Below are positions 22,809 through 35,525 of a DNA stretch of 64,000 nucleotides, in pieces. Source of the DNA: Saxidomus purpurata (Eukaryota; Mollusca; Bivalvia; Venerida; Veneridae); NCBI GenBank assembly GCA_022818135.1, contig JAFMSR010000017.1:5838167-5902166 (forward strand), given 5' to 3'. A program made the translations under genes and the position numbers. Every line of letters begins with the position of its first letter. Within the stretch, counting starts at the first letter, position 1. Under the pieces are notes generated by a model that worked only from the letters and a program-made list of their open reading frames with translations, made no database searches and was not told the DNA's origin.

Positions 22809-24068
22809 ATGGGAATAGGTTATTCGCTGTTTTTGGATTATTTTAAAACAACTGAAGACAATTCTGCTACCAAACAAACTGAGACTGTCAAAATTGAAAC
22901 TTCTTATACCCAAACCGAGACTGTGAAAATTGGAACTGTTGATACCCAAACCGAGACTGTGAAAATTGAAACTGTTGATACCCAAACCGAGACTGTGAAA
23001 ATTGAAACTGTTGGTGTACAGACTACGGTATCTTCCTCCACAGCTAGTTCACTGCAAGCTTCTTCGAGCGAAGAATTTGAGTACAAGTGTGATGTTTATG
23101 ACGGTGATTATGCAAGGGAAGCGGTTTGTTTTTGCAAAGAATGTCGACAGTACTTGTGTAAGACATGCTCCAAGATCAGCTCTACCAAAAACCATAATAA
23201 ACTGAGAAAAGCTGCATTCCGTACAATAAAAAAGACCGATGAACTGGTAGGCTTGTTTAAAACGAAACTGGCCCCTTTGAAGCGAATTCTTCATCTATCT
23301 GGAGACGATGAATATTTTGCAATATTTGGAATGCACCAGCTTCCTGGACTTGGAAAAACGTGTGTCTTACTACATGACGATTTTGAAAACTATATTGAGG
23401 TAGGGTACCTTCAATCTACAAAAGGTTATTCAAAGGTCCAGAGTATAGCAATATCAAAAATTCCCAGCCATGAAGTGGATGATCTATGTAGCGACTTCAT
23501 ATATTTTGTCAGACCTGGGAAAAGGCGCGTTTTCATTTATAATGTTGATGATGACATTGTTGAAAAAACATTTTTAACTTGCAATCCGTGTTACAGTATA
23601 ACCAGGTTTTACTATGGTTTAGCAGCACTGATACAACATATAAAAGATAGATGGAAAATCCAGTTTTTAACCTATGAAGGGATATTGAAGGAGGAAGTCT
23701 GCTTCGATCAAAATGGTCAACATCTCTTCAAGGATCCAAAGCAGTTAGCTGCAAACCATAATGGAACTGTACTATATGTCTCTGACAGAGGTTACAAGGC
23801 AGTCATTGCTCTCGACACTAGTGGAAATGTGCTGTTCATGATTACGGACGATATGTTTAACTTAGCTCATGGACTTACTTGTGATACAGATGGCAACATT
23901 TATGTTGCATGCTGGAACAAAATAGTTCAGATCGAAAAGAACGGCCAGAAATGTAAAAAAGTTCAAACCACAGAATGTGACACAAGGTTTATCTGTTACA
24001 ACAACATATCAAAGAAGATGTTTATATCTGATAATCAAAACGTAACAATATACCAATGTTCACAATAA
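22809..24068 (+). CDS. B-box/NHL-like (TRIM2/3-type) protein without RING
   Basis: One exon, 419 residues. The ATG at 22809 follows a possible ATTTTACAG acceptor at 22785. Residues 23-70 are four tandem copies of a 12-residue unit, QTETVKIETVDT, encoded by a 36-base repeat. Residues 92-132 resemble a B-box zinc finger (C94, C107, C109, C112, C117, C120, H129), but the partner expected three residues after C94 is Tyr and a usual His near 124 is Ser, so zinc binding may be partial. The C-terminal half has NHL/beta-propeller-like strands (LYVSDRGYKAVIALDTSGNV; DGNIYVACWNKIVQI). No RING is seen. Such B-box/NHL proteins are greatly expanded in bivalves and are often linked to ubiquitin pathways or RNA control; the function of this one is unknown. 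AATAAA overlaps the stop codon (24064-24069). Confidence 0.75.
   Translation: MGIGYSLFLDYFKTTEDNSATKQTETVKIETSYTQTETVKIGTVDTQTETVKIETVDTQTETVKIETVGVQTTVSSSTASSLQASSSEEFEYKCDVYDGDYAREAVCFCKECRQYLCKTCSKISSTKNHNKLRKAAFRTIKKTDELVGLFKTKLAPLKRILHLSGDDEYFAIFGMHQLPGLGKTCVLLHDDFENYIEVGYLQSTKGYSKVQSIAISKIPSHEVDDLCSDFIYFVRPGKRRVFIYNVDDDIVEKTFLTCNPCYSITRFYYGLAALIQHIKDRWKIQFLTYEGILKEEVCFDQNGQHLFKDPKQLAANHNGTVLYVSDRGYKAVIALDTSGNVLFMITDDMFNLAHGLTCDTDGNIYVACWNKIVQIEKNGQKCKKVQTTECDTRFICYNNISKKMFISDNQNVTIYQCSQ
22875..23018 (+). repeat. 36-bp coding tandem repeat (x4)
   Basis: Four in-frame copies of a 36-base unit (CAAACCGAGACTGTGAAAAT and onward) encode QTETVKIETVDT. Copies 2 and 3 are nearly identical, which indicates recent expansion or gene conversion. 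Confidence 0.85.
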
Positions 24069-24069
24069 A

Positions 24070-25199
24070 ACATGTGTAAAGTCTAAAAGCTTGACCTAAA
24101 CACAATACAATTTACTAAAGAAATGTTTTTTAATTCATAATCCCACATACTACTCTTGTAATCACAACTCACTACGCTTAAAGCCTACACATAACCAAAA
24201 CCAAACTAAATGTGCGAGGCTGATCTAAATACTGTTAATTTTCGTAACGTATACAGCATTATGAAGAGCTTGACGAAGTTTTATATTGCGATTTAACAAC
24301 CTTCTGATCTTATAAACAGCATTTTAGTTATATACAGATACAGACTAATTACCTAACCATTGTTCCTATTAGACTCCCATCCTCTGTAAGTAACTGCTTA
24401 TTCACCAAACTAATCCGGTTGGCAGTGGGAATCTTACCATGAACCCTAAATCTGTCAGATGCTTTGAGATTTCAAGTCAGCAACCTGAACCTCTCGACCA
24501 CAGAGGTTGCCTTCAAAACAAATCAAAGTAGAACTAACACTAAAGGTGATGAATATCCGCTGAGCACGCCACTGACACAGTATGTAGCGTTTGATGCTTT
24601 AATTATTAAAGGGGCACTCCCTACATGTGGCAGATTATATTCTCGAAACATAGATTATGAGTTCAATGGACGTAAAATACAATTTCAAAAAATAACCTAT
24701 AACTATTAATCAATATAGAGGCTTTCTGTAGAAATCATATATTACTAATTAAACTCAGTACTTTTGTTAGATATGTAATGAAATGTTTTAACAGAAATTA
24801 GCAAGTTAGTCATTAATCACTTACCTGTTGTATAGATTGTAAAATAATCCATATTCATGTATAATCCATATTCATAATTTTTATGTATGTCTGAAGTTTT
24901 TTTTACATCTTTTCAAAACATCGCTCTATAGTGTCTTTGCTTGCAATGTAGAATATTACTATGATGCACAGATTTTATCAATGAAATTCCTTAGGTCTAC
25001 AAATGTAATGAATTAAGCACGATCATCACGTGCACTCTGAATACTCCTTCAACACCGTAACATGTACTGGTTTTACCAATGACACTATTTTGTCACAACG
25101 TTTATGACTTAGCACGATGTGCTCGTGCAGTAAATTCTCCCAATACCCAGTGATATATTTTGGCTATCTTTTAAGAAGCAAGTACATTAAATTATATTA
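24070..25199. other. gene-free stretch with a SINE head
   Basis: 24437-24511 on the minus strand looks like a tRNA-derived SINE head: GTGGTCGAGAGGTTCAGG (A-box region), TGCTGACTTGAAATC, then AGGGTTCATGG (B-box-like). The rest is AT-rich with no supported exon. Confidence 0.45.
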
Positions 25200-25331
25200 T
25201 TTGGTGTACATATGCTATACCAATACCCATGTATATTGGACTTTGTAATATTCTAATGCACATGTTATTGCAAATGTAATTTTGTAATCTGTGTCTGAAA
25301 TAAAGAAGTTGTTCTGTTCTGTTCTGTTCTG
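25200..25331 (+). repeat. 3' end of a non-LTR retrotransposon
   Basis: The sequence GTAATCTGTGTCTGAAATAA, closely followed by four TTCTG pentamers, is a typical retrotransposon tail: a polyadenylation-like signal and then a short microsatellite. No coding part remains. Confidence 0.5.
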
Positions 25332-25539
25332 CAATAAATCACATCCACCCATTAATTGTACAACAACAACTCTACATAGATTATTGAATGGTTTACGGTA
25401 CTGCAACATATTTTAAACCGCAGATTTTATCGATAATGACTGGGACTGCATAGCTGAAACATTATACTTCAAAAGATGATATCATTTATGTTTTGTTTTT
25501 TTAGTTTGACATCAGTTGTAGGGTATGTTCCTTTAACCC

Positions 25540-26262
25540 TGCATAACTTAAGACATGGTACTAATCACTTCTGTGAAGTATAATAGAATTTTGACCAGGG
25601 GTTTTGGTGATAAAGAGCTCACAAGATTTTATTATGCCGAGTCCCCGTGACCTTGACCTTTGACGAAGTGACCCAAAACATGGACCATCCACAACTAGGG
25701 ATGGTATTTATCACTTCTGTAAAATATCATTAAATTGTTACAAGGGACTTTGGAGATTAAAAGCGCACAGGATTTTACTATCTCGAGCCCCTGTGACCTT
25801 GACCTTTTACCTAGTGACCTGAAACATCAACCATGCACAACTACGCATTGTACTTATTACATCTGTGACGTATCATTAAATTCTGACCAGGGCTTTTCGA
25901 GATTTAGCGTCCACAATATTTTAGTTTCACGAGCCCCTGTGACCTTGACCTTTCACCTAGTGACCCGAAACATCGACCATGCACAGCTACGCATTGCACT
26001 CATCACTTATGTGAAGTATCATTAAATTCTGGCCAGGGCTTTAGAGTTTTAGTGTCCACAATATTTTACTATCTGGAGCCCCTGTGACTAGTGGCACGAA
26101 ACATGGACCATGCACAACTAGGCGTGGTACTTGTCACTTCTGTGAAGTATCATTGAATTCTGACCAGGAGTTTTGCAGATCTAATGTCCACAAGATTCCG
26201 TCTACAGACGGACAGACAAGCTGAATCCAGTATACTCCCCCCTTACACGTTGTGGGGGTAGA
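25540..26262. repeat. tandem-core dispersed repeat C
   Basis: About four units of roughly 140 bases share AGCCCCTGTGACCTTGACCT, CATGCACAACTA and TGAAGTATCATTAAATTCTG. The end has GTCTACAGACGGACAGACAAG, a remnant of an ACGG tract, and CCCCCCTTACACGTTGTGGGGG, an inverted C/G pair. The layout parallels the pearl-like elements elsewhere in the window. Confidence 0.7.
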
Positions 26263-26627
26263 ACTAAACGTAGATTTTGGAGCCAAAAGCAAGACTTATC
26301 CCTTTAAAATACAACTGCACTTTTTTATGAAAATCACCTAATGGGGAAAGTATATTCAACACACATTCATGAGCATGTATGTAACAAAATGGACTTTTGC
26401 CAGTTATTTTGCTTGGCAGAGCATTGGCTCACTGCTACAGCAGAATACAATGCTTTTTTACCTTGTATTCTTAACTATTTCACATGTAGTGACTACATGT
26501 AAATAGGAAAAGGGAATGTCCTACATATATTTTGTATATAAAACACGTAGACTTTACTCATCGGTCACTTAAAAGCTGTTTGTTCACAGTTTCCGGTGAA
26601 AACAATTATTTTCTCCAAAATGATATA
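26263..26627. other. gene-free stretch
   Basis: AT-rich sequence between two mobile elements; nothing recognised. Confidence 0.5.
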
Positions 26628-27420
26628 CAGTAAAACTTCGTTAACTCGAGCATTAATAACTCGAATACCAGGGATAACTCGAGATCTCTCGTCGGTCAAG
26701 GCCATATTCCGTATACGTTTAACTAAACATCACCATGGATAACTCAAGTATCGGTAACTCAATAACTCAAGGAACACCTGCAGTCCCGCCGAGTAGTTTT
26801 CCTACTAATTTACCTACTGCAACTCGAAGTCTCTGACTAATTACATAAATCTGTTCACACCTTCGCCGGCTTATCTATATTTTGACATCACGCGAGAAAA
26901 ACTTCTATTTTTAATTGTCATTGAGTGTGTGTTTAATGTCCGTGCAGTGACTCAACTGTATACAATATTAATCGCACATTTTAATTCCACGTATTATTTT
27001 GATTCAATGAGACGAAAATGAAATCAGTCTCCGAGGTTCCATGTTTTGTGTGATGAAATTTAATCGATAGTTCAAAACATTTGTAAACAATTTGAAATAT
27101 AATCTAAAAAAGTTTCGTTTTTTAAAATGACTGGGATAATTTATATCATGAAACAGATAATGTAGATTACGTCTGTACAACAAATTCTTTCAAAATGTCA
27201 CGAGTGTTTTACAAATACGAGTCACCGGTACCATGGAATAAAATTGATTTCATTCCATTAAGTTAATAGAGCTTAACAACGACATTCCTGGCCGTAAAAG
27301 GTGGAGAAATCAATGCACTTTATAAATATAAAGCCAGAGCACTTGTAAAATGTCGGATAACTCGAGACCTTCGATAACTCAAGCATTTTACTCGGGCCCG
27401 CGGGACTTAACGTTTTACTG
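26628..27420. mobile_element. pogo/Tigger-like non-autonomous element, 793 bp
   Basis: Ends are CAGTAAAACTTCGTTAACTC and, reverse-complemented, CAGTAAAACGTTAAGTCCC. A TA duplication flanks it (26626-26627, 27421-27422). Repeated TAACTCGA motifs lie near both ends, as in pogo-like elements. No transposase is visible. Confidence 0.75.
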
Positions 27421-27655
27421 TACTAAAACATAAAACATAAAATGTCTAGAATCAACAACACGAATAAAAATCTACATAGCAATTTGTGAAAATTTGTTGA
27501 AAATTTGGTGAGCTTGGCTTGGCGGCACCGCTACATTATATGTTTATACATTGTATTGAAATACTTTATAATTTGGTTGCATATAATATCTTTCTGATTG
27601 CCGAAAAGAGATTTCTAAAATTAAAATCAAATATAAAATTGGCAACTAATACTAT

Positions 27656-27775
27656 TATAAAGACCCATATGATATACCGATAGCTCTGGCCACAGAAGAT
27701 TCCTTAAAAAGGATACGGTTTCTGTATTAGTAGACTTCCAAACTGTCACGGTTGTGCAAAAGAGAAAATCCCTCT
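27656..27775 (+). pseudogene. decayed first coding exon of an AllA-like cupin
   Basis: The frame starting at about 27656 reads DPYDIPIALATEDSLK, very like the first exons of the three cupin paralogs (paralog 3 has EEPYKIPVVIATEESLRGY). A single-base shift restores GYG and a second shift restores VDFQTVTVVQ, matching the VTDFEKVKVE block of paralog 3. No ATG, no donor and no second exon were found nearby. It lies 10.3 kb beyond paralog 3 on the same strand, so it is the remains of a fourth tandem copy, nearest to paralog 3. Confidence 0.7.
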
Positions 27776-28080
27776 TCGCCTATGTGGTCTGCAGTTCTTC
27801 TATTTCTGTATCGTCTATATTTTAATCCGTTCATCATTTGTCTGAATCTTTAGCGGAGTAGCATAAGAGGGCATTTTTGTGCAACATACATCTCTTGGGC
27901 AACTGAGCCTAGACTTTGTCATTTGAAATTAGTCTTTATGAAAAAGTTGGCAAAGTATATACATTACAAAAAAATGCAAAGTACCCCATAAAAATGCGTC
28001 TTGAAACTTGGAACTTTTAATTTGATTAAACGCCGATTTCTATAACAATATTCAATGGCGTTGTACATAGACACATGATA

Positions 28081-28530
28081 ACACTTACTAAAAATATCAT
28101 TTGTAATATAATGCTAAAATGAACTATTCAATATCACACACAGTTGGCATTAAATAAAATATTTGTATCAGATAACATTAATTAAAAGGAATCAGTTATA
28201 AGAATATCGTTTGTAAAATAATGCTAAAATGAATTATTCAATATTATTCAATATCATTTGTAATATACTGCTAAAATGAATAATTAAATATCACACACAG
28301 TTAGTTGGCATTAAATAAAATATTTGTATTAGATAACATTAATTAAAAGGAATCAGTTATAAAAATATCATTTGTTATATAATACTAAAATGAGTTGTTC
28401 AATATTATTCAATATCATTTGTAATATAATGCTAAAATGAATTATTCAATATCACACACATTTGGCATTAAAATATTTGTACAATGTATTAGATAAAATT
28501 AGTTAAAAGGAATCAGTTAATAAACTTTGT
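28081..28530. repeat. AT-rich tandem repeat, about 110-170 bp unit
   Basis: Three successive blocks share ATAATGCTAAAATGAATTAT, ATCACACACAGTTGGCATTA, and TTAAAAGGAATCAGTTATAA. Units differ by internal duplication of TTCAATATCATTTGTAATAT. Confidence 0.8.
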
Positions 28531-28639
28531 AATATGATGATGTTTAAGATGTGTAAAATAAGATCTGTAATGAAGTTGAGTGTTTTGGATTTGAGCACAT
28601 GATGATATTTGTAGTATAGTTTTATTTTTATGTCTTTAT

Positions 28640-29665
28640 TTCACAGTCAATCTAGAATAGTGTATAAAAGTCTCTGAAACACCACGTTTTCAGTTTCCTT
28701 TTGAAAGTGTCAGTTGTTTCTGATTTTCTAATATCAATGGGGAGTTCATTCGGATTTCCACAAGCGTGGGCCTACAGTACTGAAACTCCTGTCGCTGAAT
28801 TTCTTCCTCTTGTTGAAGGGAACAGCGTAGCAGCCCTCAGAAGACAAAGTGGAGCGCAGAAGACGCGTCGGCACTTGTTCTGAAAGGAGTTCTGTTAGAT
28901 AGGCTGGTGCATTCCCGATTGAGCAGTTAAACATGAATGTTAGGATTTTAAAAGTAATTCGTGCTTTCACAGGTAGCCAATGGAGTTCATAAAGAGATTG
29001 TTTAGAGCTGTCAAATTTTCCTCGTTTTAGGACAAGTTTGGCACATATATTTTGAATTCGTTGCATTTTCTGGATTTCACTGTACGATATTCCGTATAGG
29101 ATGACATTGCAATAGTCTAGATGTGATATGACTAAGGAAAGCACAAGGATCTCAGTGGCTTCCTTTGTGAGGTATTTTCTGATGTTTTTGATTTTCAGAT
29201 AGTTAAACATAGCTGTACGACATTTACGTTTGATATGTTCTTTGAACATTAATGTCTCATCTAAGAATGCGCCCAGATAACGAATACAACCTTCTACCTC
29301 GACATTATCACCAGCTATATTGGTTGTCTTGGTGTTACATTTGTCCAGTTGTTGTCTGCTGCCAAACATGATAAATTCAGTCTTCGAGGCATTCATTTTT
29401 AATTTATTTTCATTCATCCAGTTATTTATTGTAAGTGCACATTTTTCAAGTTCTTGGATAGCATTTGATTCAGAGTTCATTGATGAAGGACGGAAGCGTT
29501 TATTCGCTGTGTGATCATCAGCGAAGCCATAGACTGTGATAGCTGGTGGAATAACGTCGAATAGCGTTCCTGCGTATGTCAAGTACAGCCAGGGACCGAG
29601 GCAACTACCCTGGGGAACACTACATTCTAGTGGACGTGCAGATGACAATGCTGAGTTAATACTTA
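28640..29665 (-). pseudogene. 5'-truncated non-LTR retrotransposon (RT, jockey/CR1-type)
   Basis: The minus-strand frame 29648-28746 encodes the later half of a reverse transcriptase: VPQGSCLGPWLY (B motif region), YGFADDHTANK (FADD catalytic box), the thumb part (LKMNASKTEFIMFG; CIRYLGAFLDE; SHLDYCNVILYGI) and the C-terminal TVGPRLW. One base shift near 28760 continues the protein (NELPIDIRKSETTDTFKRKL) to a stop near 28660. At about 29665 homology ends abruptly with a stop just upstream, as expected for 5' truncation on insertion. It would copy the element's RNA into DNA if complete. Confidence 0.88.
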
Positions 29666-29669
29666 CATA

Positions 29670-32600
29670 CGTCTATCTAATATGGTGAATACCTGAGATC
29701 TAACAAAGAATAATTCTTATAAAACCATACCATGTGACGGGACTTTTTAAACATACATCCGTCTCCCCGGATCATGTGTTACACACATCTGCATAGGGAA
29801 CGTGTAGTCGCTGTTTCGAATCCCAACAGGGATCCGTTTTGATATGACCGATTGGTGAGCCGCTAGCTAATAAATAACGGTTACAGTATACCGTCTTACC
29901 CGGTTTTCGGAAGGTAAATGTGCTCGAAAGAAAGTGTCTCAGAAGTCAGAAATATGGCTGGCCCTTTAATTAGGGGTGAAACTATAATGAACAAACACTT
30001 CAACTTTTTACATACAATATGACGGGATCGTCATATGACCGCATTCGGTTCTCGCCAATGCAACCTTGATTCGATCCTCGTCCTAGGTAGTATCTGAGAT
30101 AGAAGGTACCAACCAGACCAGACAGGTACACATGGGTTTCTAAGTTCTTCCAACAGTAAGGCCACCATACGCTACAACCTGTGCGGTCAATTCAAAAGCT
30201 CGCATGAGCATGTATTTTTCTTAGTTGTTTTGGGTAGTAAAGTGTGGGAACCGAAGGGGTCCTATCACCGAGTCTTGTACATGTTTAATGTAGCCTAACA
30301 AACTGAAAAAGAAAGTACTTTCGAAAACAATTGCTCGTCAATGTTTAAATGCATTTGTTACTTCGTTCATTTGGCATTTACACGCGTTACAAAGGCCAAT
30401 CTCACTATTCTTTTAGGACAAACATCACTGCCGAAGATCAAATGGTTCACACGTATGGCTAGATATAAAAATGAAGTGGAAATTTTGAGAGAAAAAATCA
30501 ACTCGTATCCTACATAAAATTTTTGTTCTGTTTAGAGCATATAACAAGACTATCGAAGTAATGGCAATGACTCGATCTCTTCATGATTATTTCATAAAAT
30601 GTAATTAACAAATGGTGTATTGATGTAATGATCGAACAAGTTATGATTATCTTTAATAAATCGTTACTATACAGACTGCCGAAGTGACAGTTTATTGGTA
30701 ATCATATATCAAGACATTTGCCGCAACACATTCTCTCAGTTTCTTTATTGTATTTTGAGCAAAGAACAGGGTGACAATTTGTGCTCACATTAAACAGTGA
30801 AATTGCCCATCGCCCCGAAGGAAATCGCTTACTTTGGCGCCAATTAGTCTACTAACACCTATCTAGACATGCAAATAAAAAAGTTTACTATATGATTTCG
30901 ACTGGGTCAATATATAAAAGTTACACTATAATTCAGATTTCAATAAAATCACGAACTATACCATATAGCCACACATCCCTTTTGTCCCTTATTGAAACAG
31001 AAGTTTAGGAACAAAATGTACAAAGGATACACGCTGACTTTTTGAACCGTACGAGTTGACCAATTAATGTACGAGATGACCAAGGTACGAGTTGGCAAAG
31101 GTACGAGTTAATCCGATAGCACAAGCACTGCTCGTGAGACGTCATTTAATTTTATGTTTTTCGTTGGTTTACCGAAATATAACGGTGAATTATATCCCGA
31201 TAAACTCACTGGCCACTCAGTGAATATTATCAAAATCTGTGTCCCGGATTAACGTCAAAAAGTATACCGAGCGTACTGAACGCCGGAAACTATATGACGA
31301 TGACGTCGTTAAAATGACGTCATCTTTGTGATGCTTTCTGATGACGTTTCCCGCTATTTTCGACATTTTATTGAAATAAACCTAACAAAAATAGACTTTT
31401 AGGCATAAAATAAACAGAAAAATTGTTGGTATCGATGTAATATCACGACAATTTCACTCGTGAACACCAAAAGTTATTTTCACTCGTGGCTGCGCCACTC
31501 GTGAAAATATCACTTTTGGTGCCCACTCGGTGAAATTATAACGTGATATTTCACCGAAACCAACAATTATCCTCTATGTGCTCTACCGGATGAATTCGAA
31601 AGAAGTTATTGCATTCACATGTACATCATATGTGCAATTAATGATTTGATATTATGTATTTAAAACAAGTTATTTATATTTGTTGGCAACAACACAGTGT
31701 TTATACAAGACAAATTTTGATGCAAAGCATCAAAGGCGCTGCGCATGTTTTTGAAACATGATTTAAAGGAATCAGAGTCATTTTAGAATATCAGTAAACA
31801 ACCTATCAACGGGGAAAAAACAAATACATTATGTTATATGTAAATGTTATCATAATAAGTAAAAAACCACATTTACTACAGTTTAACCAAAAAATGAACG
31901 AATCATAAAACAACCTTCCGTATAATGGTACGATGACGCCCATTAAACAAGGCTACAGCTCGTGGTCAGTAGACGCTTTTCGACGCAGACGAAACCCACG
32001 TGATTAATTTTGTGTTTACTATTGGTCAGTTGTTAGCGATGCTTTACATAACTTTCATTGAGACCCCATGTATCGCATAGTTAGGTGAACGGTCTTATTT
32101 ATAATGCCTACATTTTACTTTAGTATGTAGTAATTAAAATGGGTTTTCATTATTTATTCACGTTGACAACATATGTATTTAAACTTCAAAATGTTTAGAG
32201 ATAGCAAAACAACTATCGAGACGTTTTTTCTGAACTTTGATGAATCTGGCCGTAGGGTCCGTAAACAAAGCAATAAAAAAACCGTAACCTTCAAGTTTGT
32301 GGAAAAGTTATTAAATATCCTATGAATATGTCAAACGTTTTGTATTAACGGTCGAAGACGTATGCATCTGGTATAGTATTTTTTGTAATCAGTTAATACT
32401 ATTTATTTATTCATTATAGGGAGTTTGTTCAAACATAATACATAGTTTTTAATTACAATAATAATGTTGGCTGCTCCCTATTCGATTATGCAACCCCATG
32501 GTACAAAATTAAAACCTATTCAATACTGACGCTGTGCTTCCGCACAGCGCCAATAAAGACCGTGAGAAAAAAAATGTCTTGGAGAAGACTTCGCTATGCC

Positions 32601-33880
32601 CTCTATGCACGTGTAAACTGCCATCACTTCTGTGTACGTTCTTCAAGACACCGATTAGAATGTGTGCTTCATTTTGCGCTTTGACAAAGTTACACGATTT
32701 CGTCTGTACATAACGGAAGCAACAGGTGTGCCGTAAAACCCAAAGCATACTCTGTAATCACAGCCGCTACTATCACGGTACAGAAAACTCAGCAGCGAGT
32801 GCAAACCGGGAACTTGGAAGTGTAGGGAGTGATCCCCTGCCTCTCGTGGATTTAGAAAGTTCGAAATCCTAGAACTTCAGCCACCCGGGTGTCGAACCGC
32901 CCTTATAAAAGTAGATTTGTCATCGATACGTTTCAATATCAATCATGTTTACGGTGCTGCGATCTTGTGCGCGTACTGTATATTTTACGGCGCTGCATAA
33001 AACACTTATGGACCTTGTACAGGCTGCTAGAATGTATATTGACTTCTAGACCTTGCCACATTTGCGCAGAAATACAAAGGTCCACAGGGTGTCGGTACAT
33101 TTTGTGTAGTCTACCTTTATCTAACAAGAGTGATCTCCCTACCCAGTAGTCCGCCATTTGTAAGTGAGGACGGAACAATTCTAGACTGGCTTCTTTTGTG
33201 TTAGTTTTATTCTAAATTGCTTTTATATGATGTACTGTTCATTTTTCTATGAAAAGGAATGAAATATATATACTTGTACTTTGATAGACCTACTTGTAAA
33301 AGTTTACTTGATAATAAAATAAGGCAGTTGTGTCCCTTAGGTAATCTACTATGCGGGAAACCAGGATGTGACGTAACACTCTGGGAAATCCGACTATTTC
33401 AACTGTCTATCTTCATTATAGATTTGAAATCGCCGGTCATCTGCGGGCTTTAGCAGGTAGGTCATCTTTTAGTAGTCGCATATACTTCATGGGCGCTGCG
33501 ACTATGAACTGCGTTTAATTTTAACCACTATTTCTTTCTTGTAACCAAGATTTTTCATATTTTTCAATTAAAAAAAAATTATTTGAATGCATTTTCGTGG
33601 TTTCCATGCGCTTTAAAAATCTACATCTATATCTACGGGGATACTCCCAACAATCAATTTCTGATCATGACCTCCCAGTTATGATCAAAATGAACGCATA
33701 GGCTTGTGTTTTTATGTGTCTCGTGCTCGTGAAAGATGCACAAGCATTTCTTTTCATAAGTTCTATCATCTATGCTCTAAATATATACTGGATTCATACC
33801 AGTTCTCGGGCGGAAAATGAACATTGTTGTATTTATTGTAGCAACAAATACTACTAAACCCATAAATTTTCCCAGGATAA
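29670..33880. other. gene-free stretch with repeat fragments
   Basis: 29740-29900 and 30020-30140 contain B-box-like motifs (TTTCGAATCCC; TTGATTCGATCCTC) and may be worn tRNA-derived repeats. 31420-31565 is a foldback repeat, listed separately. The remainder to 33880 shows no exon that I can support; ORFs near 32.5-33.2 kb have no family resemblance. Confidence 0.45.
31420..31568. repeat. foldback (palindromic) repeat
   Basis: AATTGTTGGT.. at the left pairs with ..ACCAACAATT at the right; inside, ACACCAAAAGT pairs with ACTTTTGGTG, and TTTTCACTCGTGGC pairs with GCCACTCGTGAAAA around a tight loop. Arms are imperfect over about 70 bases. Probably a small MITE. Confidence 0.7.
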
Positions 33881-33883
33881 ACT

Positions 33884-34360
33884 TCTATCTATCTATCTAT
33901 CTATCTATCTTCCATACAGTCAAACCCCTGCTGGGGACCTAGACTTGACGCGCGTCAACTGACAAGAATGTTAGTAAAAGAGCTGAAATAAAGAATATAA
34001 AAGTAATGGAAATGAGTATATTGTTAAAAACAGGTTAAAATAGAGAAGGTATTTTAGGGAGACGTATGTTCAATCCGGCTTACAGCCAGACTGAACTCGG
34101 GGCCAGACAAGTTTATGATATCAGGTGGTAAAGCATTCCAGTGGACTATTGTTCTTGGGAAAAATGAATATTTATAGTAATCAGTTTTAGTTTGGACTTG
34201 TTGGAATGCATGGGGATGGGATGTTCTAGATGATCTTGTAAGAGGGATGATATATTTTGGGAAAGGGATAGCCACCTGGTCATGCAAGATGTTGTGAAAC
34301 ATGACCAGGCGTTGGTCAATACGCCGAAGGTCAAGGCAGGTATTCTGATGACATTATAAA
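33884..34360 (-). pseudogene. 3' end of a jockey/CR1-like retrotransposon
   Basis: Minus-strand codons 34350-34054 give the last part of a reverse transcriptase ORF (LRRIDQRLVMFHNILHD; TKTDYYKYSFFPRTIVHWNA; LPPDII). A 3'UTR follows, ending in CCCCAGCAGGGGTTTGACTG and a (GATA)n tract at 33884-33912, a typical tail for this class. It is 5'-truncated near 34360. Confidence 0.85.
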
Positions 34361-35525
34361 CTTGTTAGTTCATCGACTGCTAATCGACTGTGTCCACAGC
34401 TTTTTTATAAATGAGGCCAGAAAAGGGGTACAATTTCTCTCCTTAAAGCCACATCGGGCAACCAATTATCGGGCACTCAACAACTTTGTGCAAAGCGCTA
34501 TTCCCTACAAAGATGTTTAGTACTTATTTTACTATTTTAAATACATGTACGAAAAAAACCCAATAAATATAAGTATATTCCATTCAAGATACACATCATT
34601 TAACTTGCATTATTTACATTTATAGTGTTCATGTTCACAAGGATGGAATATGAACAGTAATCTTTTTCTTGCTCGTGCTGATCCTTAAAAAAAGAAAAAA
34701 AAGGGAAGCCAAAAAAATAAATTTAGCTTCGTGTGAGCCTTGAACCCTGCCCTTGTGGGTGACAAACTATGATCGTAACCACTCGACCAATTCTGATAGC
34801 TGCTTTGTCTCACTGTATTTAAAACTACTTATCTCATATCGATTTTATATTACGCCTCATCCGTTACACAGTCTTTTTATGTTTCAATCGTATTTCTTGA
34901 ATATACTTTTACACATTTTTATTCAAATAATTATATATCTGACATAGTTTCGTTCACATCGTCTGCAATATCGATATTCAGTGAATTTTTACAAACTGAA
35001 CCCCTGCTTTTATTTCGGCGCATGCGCAATAAAATCGGAAAACCCCTAACTGCTGACAGCTTAGATTATAAATAGTAACACAATAGAGAGGTGATTTAAG
35101 CGGGATGTTTTAAAATGAGAAGATTGCGGTACCTTTTAGGTACTTTAACTGAAAGAACAATCGTCCAAGTGACATGATTTCGTAATCTAGGACCTTGAGT
35201 ACGGTATAAAGCCTGTATGGTACGGAACATAAATCGCCCGAAGATCTGGTAGCACCCGACAACTGGTAGGAATCCAGTAAAGAACTTTTTTTTGTAGGTT
35301 AGAAAATTCTAAATATATTTTCATGATTACATGCGTTTTTAACAGGGAAGTTGTAGAAGTGTTTCCTATCATATGTAGAGTATCACAAATGTGCAGACAG
35401 GCGTGTTTGAGGAATATCGCCTGTCAGTAATAGATTTATGAAAAATATTCTGACAAAATTTCAATTGAATGCAAAATTTATGCATTGTTTTACTGTGTAG
35501 AAATCTACTGGTTTCTTTCAATTAA
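34361..35525. other. gene-free stretch with a SINE head
   Basis: 34722-34797 on the minus strand resembles a tRNA-derived head (TGGTCGAGTGGTTACGATC; GGGCAGGGTTCAAGGCTC). Otherwise no gene or repeat is recognised. Confidence 0.45.
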
